Assembly: GCA_007026445.1 (NCBI GenBank)
Contig: VDMD01000016.1
Location: 310,001-374,000, forward strand
Length of the DNA stretch: 64,000 nucleotides
Origin: Schizophyllum amplum
Taxonomy: Eukaryota; Basidiomycota; Agaricomycetes; Agaricales; Schizophyllaceae
Reading direction: 5' to 3'
A model generated the notes under the pieces. It worked only from the letters and a program-made list of their open reading frames with translations. It had not been told where the DNA came from and did not search any database. Made by a program: the position numbers and the translations under genes. Shown piece by piece: positions 23,064-34,604 of this stretch; position 1 is the stretch's first letter; each line of letters opens with the position of its first letter.

Positions 23064-26000
23064 TTAGCCCATCTTCAACTTCTTCGCCGGCTGCCCACCA
23101 CCCTTCTCCCCTCCATCCTTCCTCTTCTTCGACCTAAAGCTCGCCATCGCCGCCCGGATCCCATCGCGCATCCTCAGCGTGGCCTGTCCCACCTCGGACA
23201 CATCTCCATTGAACGTCAACGCGTTTTGAACCATAAGCTCCAGGTCCGCCTCAAACGCCTGCACCGACTCGTACTTGTCTGTGTCGAGCTTGTTCTGGAT
23301 CGTGCGCAGGTCGCGCGCCTTCTCGCGGGGGATGATGTTGAAGTACGTCGGGATGCCGAGCAGGTCCGGGTTCACAGGCTCGGAGAAGATAAAGTAGCTG
23401 TGGGTATACACACACGGTTAGAAAAATGGCAATGCGATAAGATGGCTAACGCACGAGGGGTGTGCCTTCAACTCGCGGACTACTGCCTGCAGCCCGCGCT
23501 TCTCTGTGTACGACAACTTCTTTTCCATCGCCTTCGCCCACTCCTTCTTGAACAGCGCCTCGACGTTGTCCGCGCACTGCTGTGGGTACGTCGTTGGCGG
23601 GTTGAACGTCCGGCAGTTCTTGAAGATGAGTTCCACGTCCTTCCGGAAGTCCTCCATGGTCTGATACTGCCCCTCCGTCAGCTTCTTGCCCATAGTCGAG
23701 AAGTCCATGGGATGCTTGATCTCGTCGAAGTACCTGCAAAGAATGTCAGTACTAGTCCGATCATCAAGGTCAGACAACATACGTCGGACATCCATCCCGT
23801 ATAGGATCCACCGGTTGCGCGAAGATGGGGTAGAACTCTGACTTCGCCAGCGTCTTCAACAGTTCACGGCACTTCCTCTCGTTGATCGGCGTGGCAGCGT
23901 AAACCGTTGCGCGTGGTGCACTAGGTGTTGACGGACCCGGACCCGCAACATGTGAAGTTGCTCGCGACGGCGCACGCGAAGGTGGATGTGAGGGAGGATG
24001 GGTGGAAATCTGCCGCTCTTTGCCTTTGACAGACGACACGGCAGGAGCAGCAGGTGGAGGAGGGGGACGAGCTGGCGTGGCTGGCGCAGGCCCAGGAGCC
24101 ACCTGGCGAGGCGGGGCGATAGTGCGAGGCGTAGGTGAAGGCGCGGAGGGCTTGTCGCGCTTGATCTTGATAGTCGGCCGCGGCGGTGCTGGTGCCGGTG
24201 TTGGTGTAGGCGCAGGCGTGGGAGAAGGCGCCCGCCGTTCCTTCTTCGCTGGCGAGGCTAGGTTCAATATCTCGTCCTCGTCCAGTACCGCAGATGCAAT
24301 CTTCCGCTTGCCCTTCGACACCGATCGTGGCTGTTCCCGCTTCTGCTCCCTCTGGTGCTCTCGTTGCTGCTCCCGCTCATGCTCAACGGCGAGCACCTCC
24401 TCGAGTAGGTCGCCTGTCCCATCGTCTTCGTACGGCGGTGGAGGATCCGTAGGTACGTCAGACGGAGTCGCCTTTGACTTCGCCTTCGACGGCTTCGACT
24501 TCTTCTGTGGAGGTTCGGCCGAGGGCTTGCTAGGCCCTCCGAGCTTCAACTTGATGGTCGGACGCGGCTTCGGTTGTTCAGATTGAGGCGGAGAAGGCGA
24601 AGGGGCAGGCGGCGGCGCAAGTTGATTGGGTGCAGATATCCGGCGCGGCGCGGCAGACGCCGTCTTATTGGGTATAGGCCCGGAAACATGACCACAGGGA
24701 CGTGGAGCGGGAGGAGGAGGAGGAGGATCATGAACCCTAGCTTCTAGCGTCCTGCTCAAGGTCGCCCATTCTATGAATGGCGTCAGTAAGTCATGCAGGT
24801 CTACGAGAAAACCAGAGGCTCACGTTTCTCAAAGAAGGTCTCCAAGTTGATGGCTTCCAGATGCGCGAATGTCCCAGGAGGGTTGTAGGTCTTCGCGTTG
24901 TTGATCATGAGCTCGAAGTCTTTCCGGAAGGCATTTCTGTCCTGGTAAAGCCCCTGGTTCAATTTGATGTCCATGGTGGCGAGATCCATGGGCTTCTTGA
25001 TCACGTCGAAATAACTGAAGACCCGTCAATTTCTCCTCTTTCACTAAATAGAGCCAATGCGTACCTCGGCGCGTGGTCCCGAACAGGATCGACCGGCTTC
25101 AAGAACAATTTGGCACGCTTATGGGCTTGCAGCTTCTTCAGCGCGTTGCGACACATGATCAAGTCGTTCGTGCTCATCCCACCCGACTGCGCCTTCGGCG
25201 CTGGCCGCGAACTGGACTTCGGCGGGCGACCCGTTTGCGGAGGCGGAGCAGGCTTCTGCTTAGGCTTCGACGCTTTCGCGGCGGGTACAGGAGGCGGAGG
25301 AGCGCGCCGAGCGGGAGGCGCCATCTGTACATGGCGCTTAGGTTGCTCGGGCGCAACACGCGGAGAGGAGGAATGGGAGGGGCGACTCGTAGTTTTGGCG
25401 TGGTGACAACTGTAGGACTCTCGGGTCGACCGGGAGGTCGCGGAGGCTTGACTTTGATCGGTAGTGGTGGAGGCGTCTCGGCGACGGGAGTAGGAGGGAT
25501 ATGTATCTTGGGCATCGGCAATTTCTCCTCTTGCGGCTTGATCAGCAGGTCGGCCAGCTTAAGAAGGTTCCACCGGACTTCGTAGTCCACATCCGCAGAT
25601 CTAAGCAAGTAAAATGTTAGGGCAGGAAAATGGTATGGCATGGGGCACCTACAGCATGAGAGGCGCCAACCATTCCCGCAAGACTTCGTTCTTGCCGACC
25701 TCTCGATCCTTTCTCAGAACCTTGAACATCATATCCATCTCGGTCTTCCTCGCTTCCTTGATCCTCTCCGGGACCGAACCGTCCTCCTCTATGAGGAGTG
25801 ACTCTGCCTCCTTTACGCCCGACTTCAGCTCTCCCATTTGGACCAGCAGACCAAGGCTCTGGCAGCAATTACGCGCAACGTGTCGCCTGACGACTCGGGA
25901 AGGATCGTTGATGATAACGGAGAGGACGTAACGCATAATGCCCGGCGTGAACCATTTGGTCATGAACAACCCGTCGAATGCTGCGATGCGTACTTGGGTG

Positions 26001-29000
26001 TAGTTCCCATCGCTATATTCCGATTGAGCCGATTGAAAAGTGACTGGACGCGAAGGAACACATACCGGGTCATAGGGAAGAACCACTTCGGGTGATTAGG
26101 GATGTAGTTCGCCACCATCAGAACTGTGTAGAACTCCAGTACCGCGACAGTAACAACGTTGTGCGGGGAAGGAATTAGGCGATCCATGTTCCTGTACCGT
26201 TCGACCTCGTCAATGGCCTGTTGTAGGAGATCCACGTCTTCAGCTGTTAGCTCAGCGCGGCCTTCTGTAGGAAGAAGCTCGCCGCGTTCGGGCGCAGCGG
26301 TAGATGTCGTCGCACATCCCAGACCATCAATGATAGCGCTGACGTAGAATGCGTCGGAATACTGCACGGTCATTCAGTCACATGTAAGCACACGTGTCGT
26401 GATACTAACCATGTTCGTCGTGTTGTCGTTGAACCGCAGCTGGTCGATGAGGAACTGACGGACCACAGGTGGCGTCTTCCCGTTTTCAAACCGTACCCGG
26501 GCAATAGCAGTCACTAAGTGCTTGCGCACAAAGTACTCCGCGATATCCGAGAAGTCGTTCGGCTTCGGGACGTAGGTGTGCTTGAACAGATCTTGCTTAG
26601 GGTCCTCCGTTTCGTAGCAGTAGCGGAGGAACAGCTTAAAGAGATGGAAGAGCCCCAGAAACTCGATACGCCGACAGCGCACTGCAAAATGCGTCAATGA
26701 AGTGAAGGCAACTTCATAATCGCACGTACGTTCACGGGCGAGGCGGCCTCGCAGCGAATACGATAATAATAGTTCGTTACCAATACCGTTCTTGCGAAGG
26801 TACTCGAGACGATAGCCGTTGGCTGCCGCGACAGCGAATGTATGGCCTGATCATGATATTTCAGCATGCGTACGGTAAAGAGTATAAGATCGACTGACCT
26901 CAAGCTGCGCAACACATCCCTATCCCTCTGCAACTGACTAACCCACATAAAGTCGGGTTGGTCAAAGGAGATGAACGCAATCCACTCGAAGTCGGCGTCC
27001 ATCCGAATCCATTCATAGGTGGCACCGCTCATCTGCGCCTCTTCGTCCTCCGTCCAGTCCGCGACCTTCCAATTCTCGCGCTCTTCCTCCTTCTCCCAGA
27101 TATCCAGCCCGAAGCCCATGTCGATCAGGCCTATGGCCTCAGCCGCGTCCGCGTCACCCTCCGCCGCGGCTTGCGCAGCCGCCTGGCGAGCGAGATAACG
27201 CTTGGTATTACGCCGTACACGCTTATACTTGGTGTTGAACGGCACGTCATAGCGCTTGAAGCCGGACCGGATGTCAAGAACATGCTCATAGGGCGTGCCA
27301 TCCGCTTCGTGAATACGGATAGTCATCTGCCCTTTGTCGCGTGTGAGCACGCGAGCACATGAATAAAGGGAAGACGGGACACACCTCAAACAGTGGCGCA
27401 GGCTTGAACATCTCCATCGTGTACGCATTACCCTCATGCGCCTTCCACGCCGGACACTCCTGCCGCATCGTGATCTCGACCGCCATCTTCTTTCGATTGA
27501 ACGTCGCCTGGAATGCAAAAGACGGGCAGCCGCTTCCGAAGATCCATTGCTCGGCAAACGCGCGCAGATCAACGCCGCTGACTTTCCGACATATTCGTAG
27601 GAAGAAGTGCGTCGACAAGCGTTCCCTTGCATCTCCCCGCTCATCGCAGACAGGAAAACCTTGGGGAGCACGCGGCTCAGACCGAGGGACGTGCCCGACT
27701 TGCCTAGTTTGCGGTCGAGGATATGGAGGACCACGGGCGACTTCAAATTAATGAAGGGTATGTCTGCCGCATCGGGAGGCTCGAGGTGCGTGGGCTGGCA
27801 TATCGGCATCTGCGCTCCAGTGTCTGACTGCAAGATGCGCTGCATGTCCTTCTTTAGCCGGAAGCGATACTCGTTCGTTCCAAGTAGTCTCTTGAGGAAG
27901 AGCCCAGTGATATAGAGCGAGAGACCGTTAACCAGCCACAGATCGGACCACTGTTTCGGCTGTATATTGACGCCGACCCATTGCGACGCAAGCGCTTGTG
28001 CTAGGACGTGCCGTGCCTCAAAAGCCTGCTCGATCCCGTCCTCGCCGTGTAACGAGTCGACCGTGATCAAGGACAAGGTAGCACTGTCGAATCGCTGTGT
28101 CGGCATCTCGTCCACGTATACGACCTTGTATGACCCGAACGGATAGGAGCCACATTCCGTAGAGTAGAAGCTCATGGCCGGGCGCAGAGAAGAGGTCGTA
28201 GTCGCCAGCAGAGCTTCATGTCCCGGAAGACAGAAGCGTGCATGGGGGTCTGCGAAGCACCAGTGGCATCATCTGACGGTGTGTCGGAGGGTATAGCCAT
28301 GACATGGAAAGGACCCGCAGCAAGAGCGACGTGCTGAACAGAAGTTGGGACAGGCTGAGAGAATATGAAAATCGTCTTGTTCGAATTGTGAGGATGTGCG
28401 ACCTGGACCTAGTTAGACTTGCGAAGAACATTTGATTTTGACAAACGCACCTGCTCTACCAGCTCGCCACTACAAACGACCATGGTAGGACTCGCGGCCG
28501 ATTCGCCAGTCTCCTCGTCCGGGTCGCATTCTTCCAGGTGCCGAGGTACCACGATCTCAAACTCCCATGTGCACTTCTCCCACATATTATCGACGCAAGG
28601 ATCCAGCAACGAGCCGCATCTGGGGAGGAGGGTGTTGTATAGCAATGGGGAACGCGCTGCGTACAAGCACGTGAGTCGACGCGCGCAAGGCACATATATG
28701 CTACTTACGTATTGGTGGGCCTCCGAGGGTAGCACGAACTGAAAACCGTCGGCCGGATTACGAAGGGAGTAGGCGATATTAATAACGATGGGGGCGTATT
28801 CCGGCGCGTTTTGGGCATGCCCAGCGCCTGGGGTTTGTGGTTCGGGTGTGGCAGCTGCGATGAAATGTGGGTTAGGAAGAATGTTTTTGTGGGTTTCGAC
28901 GCACTCGTACTTGTTTCCCTTCCTAACATCGAGAGACCCGACGAGCGAAGAGAAACCTGGGTGGGGATGGCTATTGACAGCTCGCCTTCGTCACTTTCTT

Positions 29001-29640
29001 GGAGGGCAGAATAGAGCTTTCGCTTGAGTTCTGCGTGCCTATGGGGATCGGCGTTGTTCTCCCCAGGAAGGGACAGGTTTGCTAGATAGTCATTGTGGAC
29101 AAACTCGGCTTGGTGGCCGCTGACAGTGACGGTGTGAATCGCTACGCAATGGGGTGTCAGTACACGATTCGCATTCAAAACGGCGCAGCACGCACTGCAT
29201 TGCCTCGAATGCAGGTGCACGGTCTTCAGATCCTTCGTCGTGGGGTAAATTGTGAGTTCCGTGTAGCCCTGTGGTGGATATCAGCCTGGGGACCATGTCG
29301 CGTCCAACTCCGCCACGCACCCACAACGTCCCCGCAAAGTCGATCTCAAGTACCACTTTTTGGTTACTAGTAGAGACGACAAAAGGTGTCAGTACCAATC
29401 GCGCGGCAAGAAGGGACTGGTACTCATATAGTGAACCCGCGTCTGGCGCTCTCGCGCTGCAGACCGTGCACCCGCAGCGTGTCCATAGCGCTAAATCGCT
29501 CTCTAACTGTGTTCCCAACGTTCGTAAGGTCTGATCCTTGCAGATTTGCGCGCGTCCGGGCGTGGCTGGTGTCGAGGGCGATGATTCAGTAAACGGTTGA
29601 GAGCAAGGCGCTGCTGCTGACTCAGCGAGGGGATTGCCAT
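23064..29640 (-). CDS. TAF2: TFIID subunit TAF2 with three C-terminal bromodomains
   Basis: General transcription factor subunit that helps TFIID contact core promoters. The N-terminal M1-aminopeptidase-like part is clear: NQKVVLEIDFAGTLW, GYTELTIYPTTKDLKTVHLH, YKVVYVDEMPTQRFDSATLS, LGLSRVLPKVFLSAMSGEMQ, VSGVDLRAFAEQWIFGSGCP, KKMAVEITMRQE, GQMTIRIHEADGTPYEHVLD and DADFEWIAFI. It lacks HEXXH, as TAF2 does. A HEAT-like repeat region follows (RFNDNTTN, IPNHPKWFFPMTRY, SVIINDPSRVVRRHVARNC). After a Pro/Lys-rich linker come three bromodomains: KPMDLATMDIKLNQGLYQ with NNAKTYNPPGT; HPMDFSTMGKKLTEGQYQ with KNCRTFNPPTTY; and a divergent one with YESVQAFEADLELMVQNALTF. The join to the bromodomain part uses a short in-frame intron (donor near 25,385, acceptor at 25,323). 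One-base frame breaks occur near 27,620 and 28,235. The 5' exon is unresolved (start near 29,640). Confidence 0.88.
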
Positions 29641-29703
29641 TTCGGGTCAAACAAAGCGGGCGCTTAGCCGCGTGCCGCATTGTACTTTTTTCTCCCGCCC
29701 ATC

Positions 29704-31530
29704 ATGCCCCCCAAGTCAAAGTCCATCTATCGCCAGCCGGGCGCAAAGCATTTCCAGCTCGTACACAGATCCCAGCGCGATCCACTCATCCACGACCCCG
29801 ACGCAAGCCAGCATGTATTGAAACCCTTTGTGCGCGAGAATGAAAAGAAGGTGTGCTTTGCCTGGCGATCGGTCTATATTCTTGTTGACAGATAGACGCA
29901 GGGGAAGAGCCGTGCGGACCTAGAAGAAATTCTTACTCCAGCGGAGACCGACCAGCGCGCCAACGTTGGCGAGGCGTCTCTGTACGGCGTCTACTACGAC
30001 GACACCGAATATGATTACATGCAACATCTACGGCAGGCTGGTGTGGAGGAGGAAGGCGTTGATACCATCCTGATCGAAGCCCCCAATACCACCAAGAAGA
30101 AGATCAAGGAGAAAGACAACATCGGCATTCAACTCAAGGATCTGCCCGAGGGCGTACTGGCCTCCACTACCGAGCTCCCCCGCAACTATGAGTCGCAGCA
30201 AGCCATCCCAGAAAGCCTGTCAGGCTTCCAACCTGACATGGATCCCCATCTGCGCCAAGTTCTCGAGGCACTGGAGGACGACGCATTCGTGGACGACGAC
30301 CTCGAAGACGACTTCTTCGGCGAGCTCGTCGCGAAAGGGGAGCGCGATGCCGCTGAGGACTTGGGCTTCGAGTTTGCGGAAGATGGTATTGATGAGGCTG
30401 CTGCAGATGAGGACGAGGACGGGGAGGAAGTTGCGGACGAGGAGCTTGGCTGGGAGGAGCGCTTCGCTCGGTTCAAGAAGGCACAGACACACGCCGATGT
30501 CGACGACGAGCTGAAGAGTACGGACGACTTTAGGTCCGAAGGGGGAGACACTGTCGGCGGACTGCCTGCAATGTCTGTGATCGGTGCGAAGGCGACGCCG
30601 GAAGGGTACCAGCGACGCATCCGGGTACAGCATGAGCAGCTCGTCCCTGCATCGTACCGACACGCTGCAAACGCTCGATTCGCAGTACGATCAGGTATGC
30701 CTCCGCTCTATTTTGTCATCGCCTTGCTCACAAGTCCCAGGTCATGGCCAAAGAATACGGCGACGAATACGAGGACGAGGATGAGGATGCAGAGGAAGAC
30801 GATATCGACGAAGTGCCCGACCTCATTCTCTCTCGGCCCGACTTTGAGAACATGATGGACGAATTCCTCAACGACTTCGAGCTACTCGGCCGCAAGATGC
30901 AGCCCAAGCTTGAAGGTGACACTGGCGTGGAGAAACTCGACACCTTCCGGCGAGCCCTTGGCGCCATGCGCGAGATCGACATGCAGGAAACGCCTTCCAA
31001 TGACTCGTACAACGATGACGAGCTCTCGGACTCGGAGGAAGAGAAGGAGGACAAGTGGGATTGCGAGTCCATCCTCTGTGAGTTTTTACACCTACGCCTC
31101 AGCGCTCCAGAGCTGACTTGATTCCTAGCCACCTACTCCAACCTCGAAAACCACCCCCGCGTCACGCGCGCGCGAGACCGCCGCTCGAAGGACTAAAACC
31201 GCCGTGCCACAAATAACCATAGATCCCAAAACCGGACTGCCCGTCGTCACGCAACCCAACTCACAAACACGACACTCGAAAGCAGCCCCTCCCCCCTTCG
31301 CCGACGACACCTCCGGCTCCGACACGGAGACCGAGGCGACGCACCGCCAGACGATAGCAAGGCCGAAGAACGAGTCCAAGGAGGACAAGAAGGCCCGCAA
31401 GGCAGCTGTCAAAGCGGAGCGCCAGGCGCGGCGGGTGGAGAAGAAGGCGACCAAGGAGCAGTTCGATGCTGAGATGCAGAATGCGAAGCGGAGGCTCAAC
31501 GGGAAGGAGCTGAGGACGCGGAAGCTGTGA
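29704..31530 (+). CDS. LTV1: Ribosome-biogenesis factor LTV1 (40S assembly), reading frame broken twice
   Basis: LTV1 assists late 40S subunit assembly and nuclear export. The start is the ATG at 29704 (MPPKSKSIYRQPGAKHFQLV), followed by an intron and the block LYGVYYDDTEYDYMQHLR, a family hallmark. Long acidic stretches follow (DDAFVDDDLEDDFFGEL), then GYSMSSSSLHRTDTLQTLD, VMAKEYGDEYEDEDED, ILSRPDFENMMDEFLNDF, TYSNLENHPR and KTGLPVV. The C-terminus is basic (NESKEDKKARKAAVKAERQA, RRVEKKATKEQFDAEM). Two one-base shifts are needed to keep these blocks together: near 30,590 (between VIGAK and RRRKGTSDASG) and near 31,165 inside a CG-dinucleotide run (between NHPRVTRAR and TAARRTKTAVPQ). No plausible intron explains either. 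It is probably an intact gene with sequence errors, otherwise a broken one. It is head-to-head with TAF2. Confidence 0.88.
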
Positions 31531-32136
31531 GCGCTCCTCGGTAGACTTGTGCCGTAGTGTACCCTGTATCCTTGCTGTCACTTGTACCTTCTTTTGTGAT
31601 GCATTGTGTTTCCCGGGTGAAACGCCGCAACGCACGCTGTGGCTGAGCACACAGAGGAGGTCAACGATGACTCATGTGCGCGCCACCTTTCGTCTTAAAT
31701 AGGGCTTGAAGCTTGAAAGCACGCCAGATGATGTTTTCCATAAAATTATATGTGCATAGTGATTCGCATAATAACATAAACGAAGTAGGATACACGAGCC
31801 GACAGCCAAAAGTAGAGCTACAAGTCCATGGTACGGACACGGGAGAAAGAATAAGTAACCATGCGAAGAACATTAGTGGCGTGCGCAACATAGGAGTAAG
31901 TAGCTGACGTATGAAAACCATGGAAGCCCAAGCGTAGGTAGAAACCCAAGTGTAGGTAAGCAAAGAAGATGGGTAGCCTCGAAAGCAAGAAGGAACTATA
32001 ACACGGAAACGATGGCGACACCCGCACCCCATCTGGCGTGCGAGCGCAAAGTCTAGTTGCGAGCCGAATCCGACAAAGCACCTCACCGACACCTCTTCCA
32101 TTACCACCACCATCCCCTCCCCCCTTCGTCACCTCC
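31531..32136. other. Convergent 3' flank, nothing further seen
   Basis: AT-richer DNA between the 3' ends of LTV1 and the minus-strand gene downstream. The minus-strand open frame here has no recognisable features. Confidence 0.45.
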
Positions 32137-34604
32137 TCATCCGCGCGCTCCGTACACCTCCCGCTCAGCCCGCACCACCTCCGTGGGCGCCGCGACGGGC
32201 ACCGAGATGCACGACACGCGCCCCACCTTCTCGCGCGTCTTCCCCTGCAGCACGTCCAACTCCTCGCGCGTCGCCCCACGCCGCGAAGTCAGCACGTTGT
32301 GCGTCGCCTTGAGGCGCAGGTACAGCCCGTTCTGCACGACCTTCACCCGGTACGTCGTGCACATGCCCGCCCCGAGCGACGGGGGCACAGCCGCCAGCAT
32401 CTGCCTGCGCAGCGGCGACGGGTTGCGGCTCCCCAGACCGTGCGGGTTGAACGGGTTGAACGCCTGAGTGGCGCACTGCTGCAGCGCAGGCGGCGCGGGA
32501 GCGACGAGCGGAATCTCGATGGCGTCCCCCTCGTCATCCGCCCGAGGAAGTCGCTCGCCTGGTCCCACCCGTCACCGTCGACGTGGCGGCGGATGGTAAC
32601 GTGCCGCGCGGGGAACACGCGCGAAACCTCCGTCCTGCTCGCGCGGTATCCCGGCGCTCTAATCGACCGCCCACTCCTCCGCGGCGCGGTCGTCTCCCTG
32701 CGTCGAGCTGGCTCTCCAAACTCGTACGGCGAGCTCGTGGGGACGGACGAGAACAGCAAGGCGCCCGCGTACGCCCGCTGAAAGTTCTGCGCATAGGAGA
32801 GCACCTGGGACACAAGACCCGCCTGCGCGTCGGCCTTGGCGCTGGCGGCGGAGGCGCGCCTAGCTTCCCGAACGACCGACGATGACTCGAGAGCCATCGC
32901 CGGTTCCGGCTGCGGAAAGGGCAACGGGCTGTCGTGGATCGGCACCGAGACGGCTACAAGGTGACAGTGAGTTGCGCAACACCGGCGCGTGACCGTTGTA
33001 ATCTCTGTTGGCGCTGCGACTGTTGGCTTCAGCAACCAGCTGCCGATGCGCGACCTCCTCTTCGGCGGCGACATAACCACCGGCGACGTCGCGGGTGTCG
33101 TCAGCGCCGTCGACACGCTAGAAAGCGACGATGAAGCTGACGAGAACGACAGCCACGAGCCGGAGCGCGATGGGCCCGACGACGCTGAGGACAACGAGCG
33201 CGTGGACGTCGTGGATGACGTGGACGACGTCGACAGCGACTTCTCGCACGCGGGGCACACGACACTTCTTCTCCTGCCCGGCGCAGCTGCTGCGCCCTTC
33301 CCCTTCCACGTCTTCTCTGCCTCTGCTGCGACCACCTCCGCCTCCGCCAGCAGGTTCATCAACAACTCCTTCTCGCGTCTCTCCTTCCGTGGGGGTGGCG
33401 TGCGGGGTCGAGGGCGAAGGAGACGATCGTGTATGCGACATTCGCTCCTCGGGATCAAGAGGAAAGAGAGCGCCGTGCATGCTCTTCACCACATCCTTGA
33501 AGGGCACGACGACTTGGGACATCTCCGGAAGAGGCTGATCCAGGGACATCGATAGGGACGACTTCTGGCGACTATGACTCGGTCGCGGCGCTGGCTGCAA
33601 GGCCGGACAGTCGTACAGCGTGGGCGATCGATGCCGAGTCGGAGTCGGTGATGGGCTGCTGGGCGAGAGCTCCGCGTAGGACACCACTGGCCGCTGCCGC
33701 CGGCGAACGTGATGCGTGGACATGACGATCCGCTCCGCCTCCAGACGCCTCTCCTCCGCCTCCACCTCCGCGCGCTTCCTCTGCGCGACCTCCCGTTCGA
33801 GCTGGGCGCGCTTCTGCTGGAGGACCATGGCCTGCCGACTCTCCGCCATTGCTCTCCGGCCGTCCTCCCAAACTTTCTCGCATGCCTTCAAACGCTCGTC
33901 GCGCGTCCTCGAGAGCGTGTTAGGCTGCATGGTCGATGCGCTTTCTGCAGGGGTGGGGCAGCTGATATCTTCGACGAGACGACCGTTGGGGACAAAGCAA
34001 AAGTCGAAATCTTCATCTTGGACGGCCGCAATGTCTGCCTCGGTAATGTCGCGGTAGCCCTTGAGTTTCAGCAGCAGGACCTTCGCCGTGTGCATATCAT
34101 CTAGGGCATATGCGGTGTGCACCCGATCCGCAAGCGACACCGGGTCGGAGTCTGTGTCCTCGGACGGGGTCGTCGGAGCGGATGGGGTAGGCGGGGTTGG
34201 GGTGAGTTGGGTGGGGATGCAGACAAGTATGGTGGGATGATGATATTGAGGGTGCGGGCGGGCGCGACGGTTGACGCGTCACGGCCTTGAACGGTACACT
34301 CGTCGGGAGAGCTCTGCATGCTTTTGCGGCTGTGGGACGAGGACCTTGGCGTTGGGTCTGGGGTGCGCGCTGTCGTGCTTGTGCGCCACATAAGCTGGTG
34401 TTCGTTGTTGGTCGCGGACGGCGGGAGTGGCGGTGGCGGGGCGGCGCGCCTGGGCCCGGCGCTCCTCTGAGGCCTTGCGGGCGACGGCGGCACGCGACAC
34501 CTGGCGCGAACGTCCGCGGGACTGGAGTCGCGAGTGCGGCCCGGCGGGGCCACCATGGGAAACGACGCCAACATCTGGTCAAGTTGGGGGGAGAAGGGAA
34601 ACAA
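32137..34604 (-). CDS. Unrecognised protein with frame breaks
   Basis: No known family is seen. The coding signal is clear but needs frame changes. N-terminal Ser/Pro/Arg-rich sequence (MFPFSPQLDQMLASFPMVAP) leads to a helical segment VSLADRVHTAYALDDMHTAK and VLLLKLKGYRDITEADIAAV, then DFDFCFVPNGRLVED. A charged coiled-coil follows (MVLQQKRAQLEREVAQRKRA). After it come MSQVVVPFKDVVKSMHGALF with PLDPEER, a second helical stretch (ELLMNLLAEAEVVAAEAEK), a CPAC pair in a Ser-rich region and HDSPLPFP. The C-terminal exon has LVSQVLSYAQNFQRAYAGAL and ends VVRAEREVYGARG. Breaks lie near 34,195 (a CACCCCAACCCC run) and near 33,410 (CCACCCCCAC), both C homopolymers, so sequencing indels are plausible. 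The start is uncertain. Confidence 0.55.

Noticed and set aside
23418..26700. A separate bromodomain gene independent of TAF2
   Set aside because: TAF2 exons run into the bromodomain exons on the same strand with an in-frame splice (donor near 25,385, acceptor at 25,323) and no stop codon, poly(A)-like or promoter break between them; kept as one gene pending transcripts.
30241..30480. Acid-rich repeats in LTV1 as a microsatellite
   Set aside because: GAC/GAG runs encode the normal acidic stretches of LTV1 and are not a non-coding repeat.
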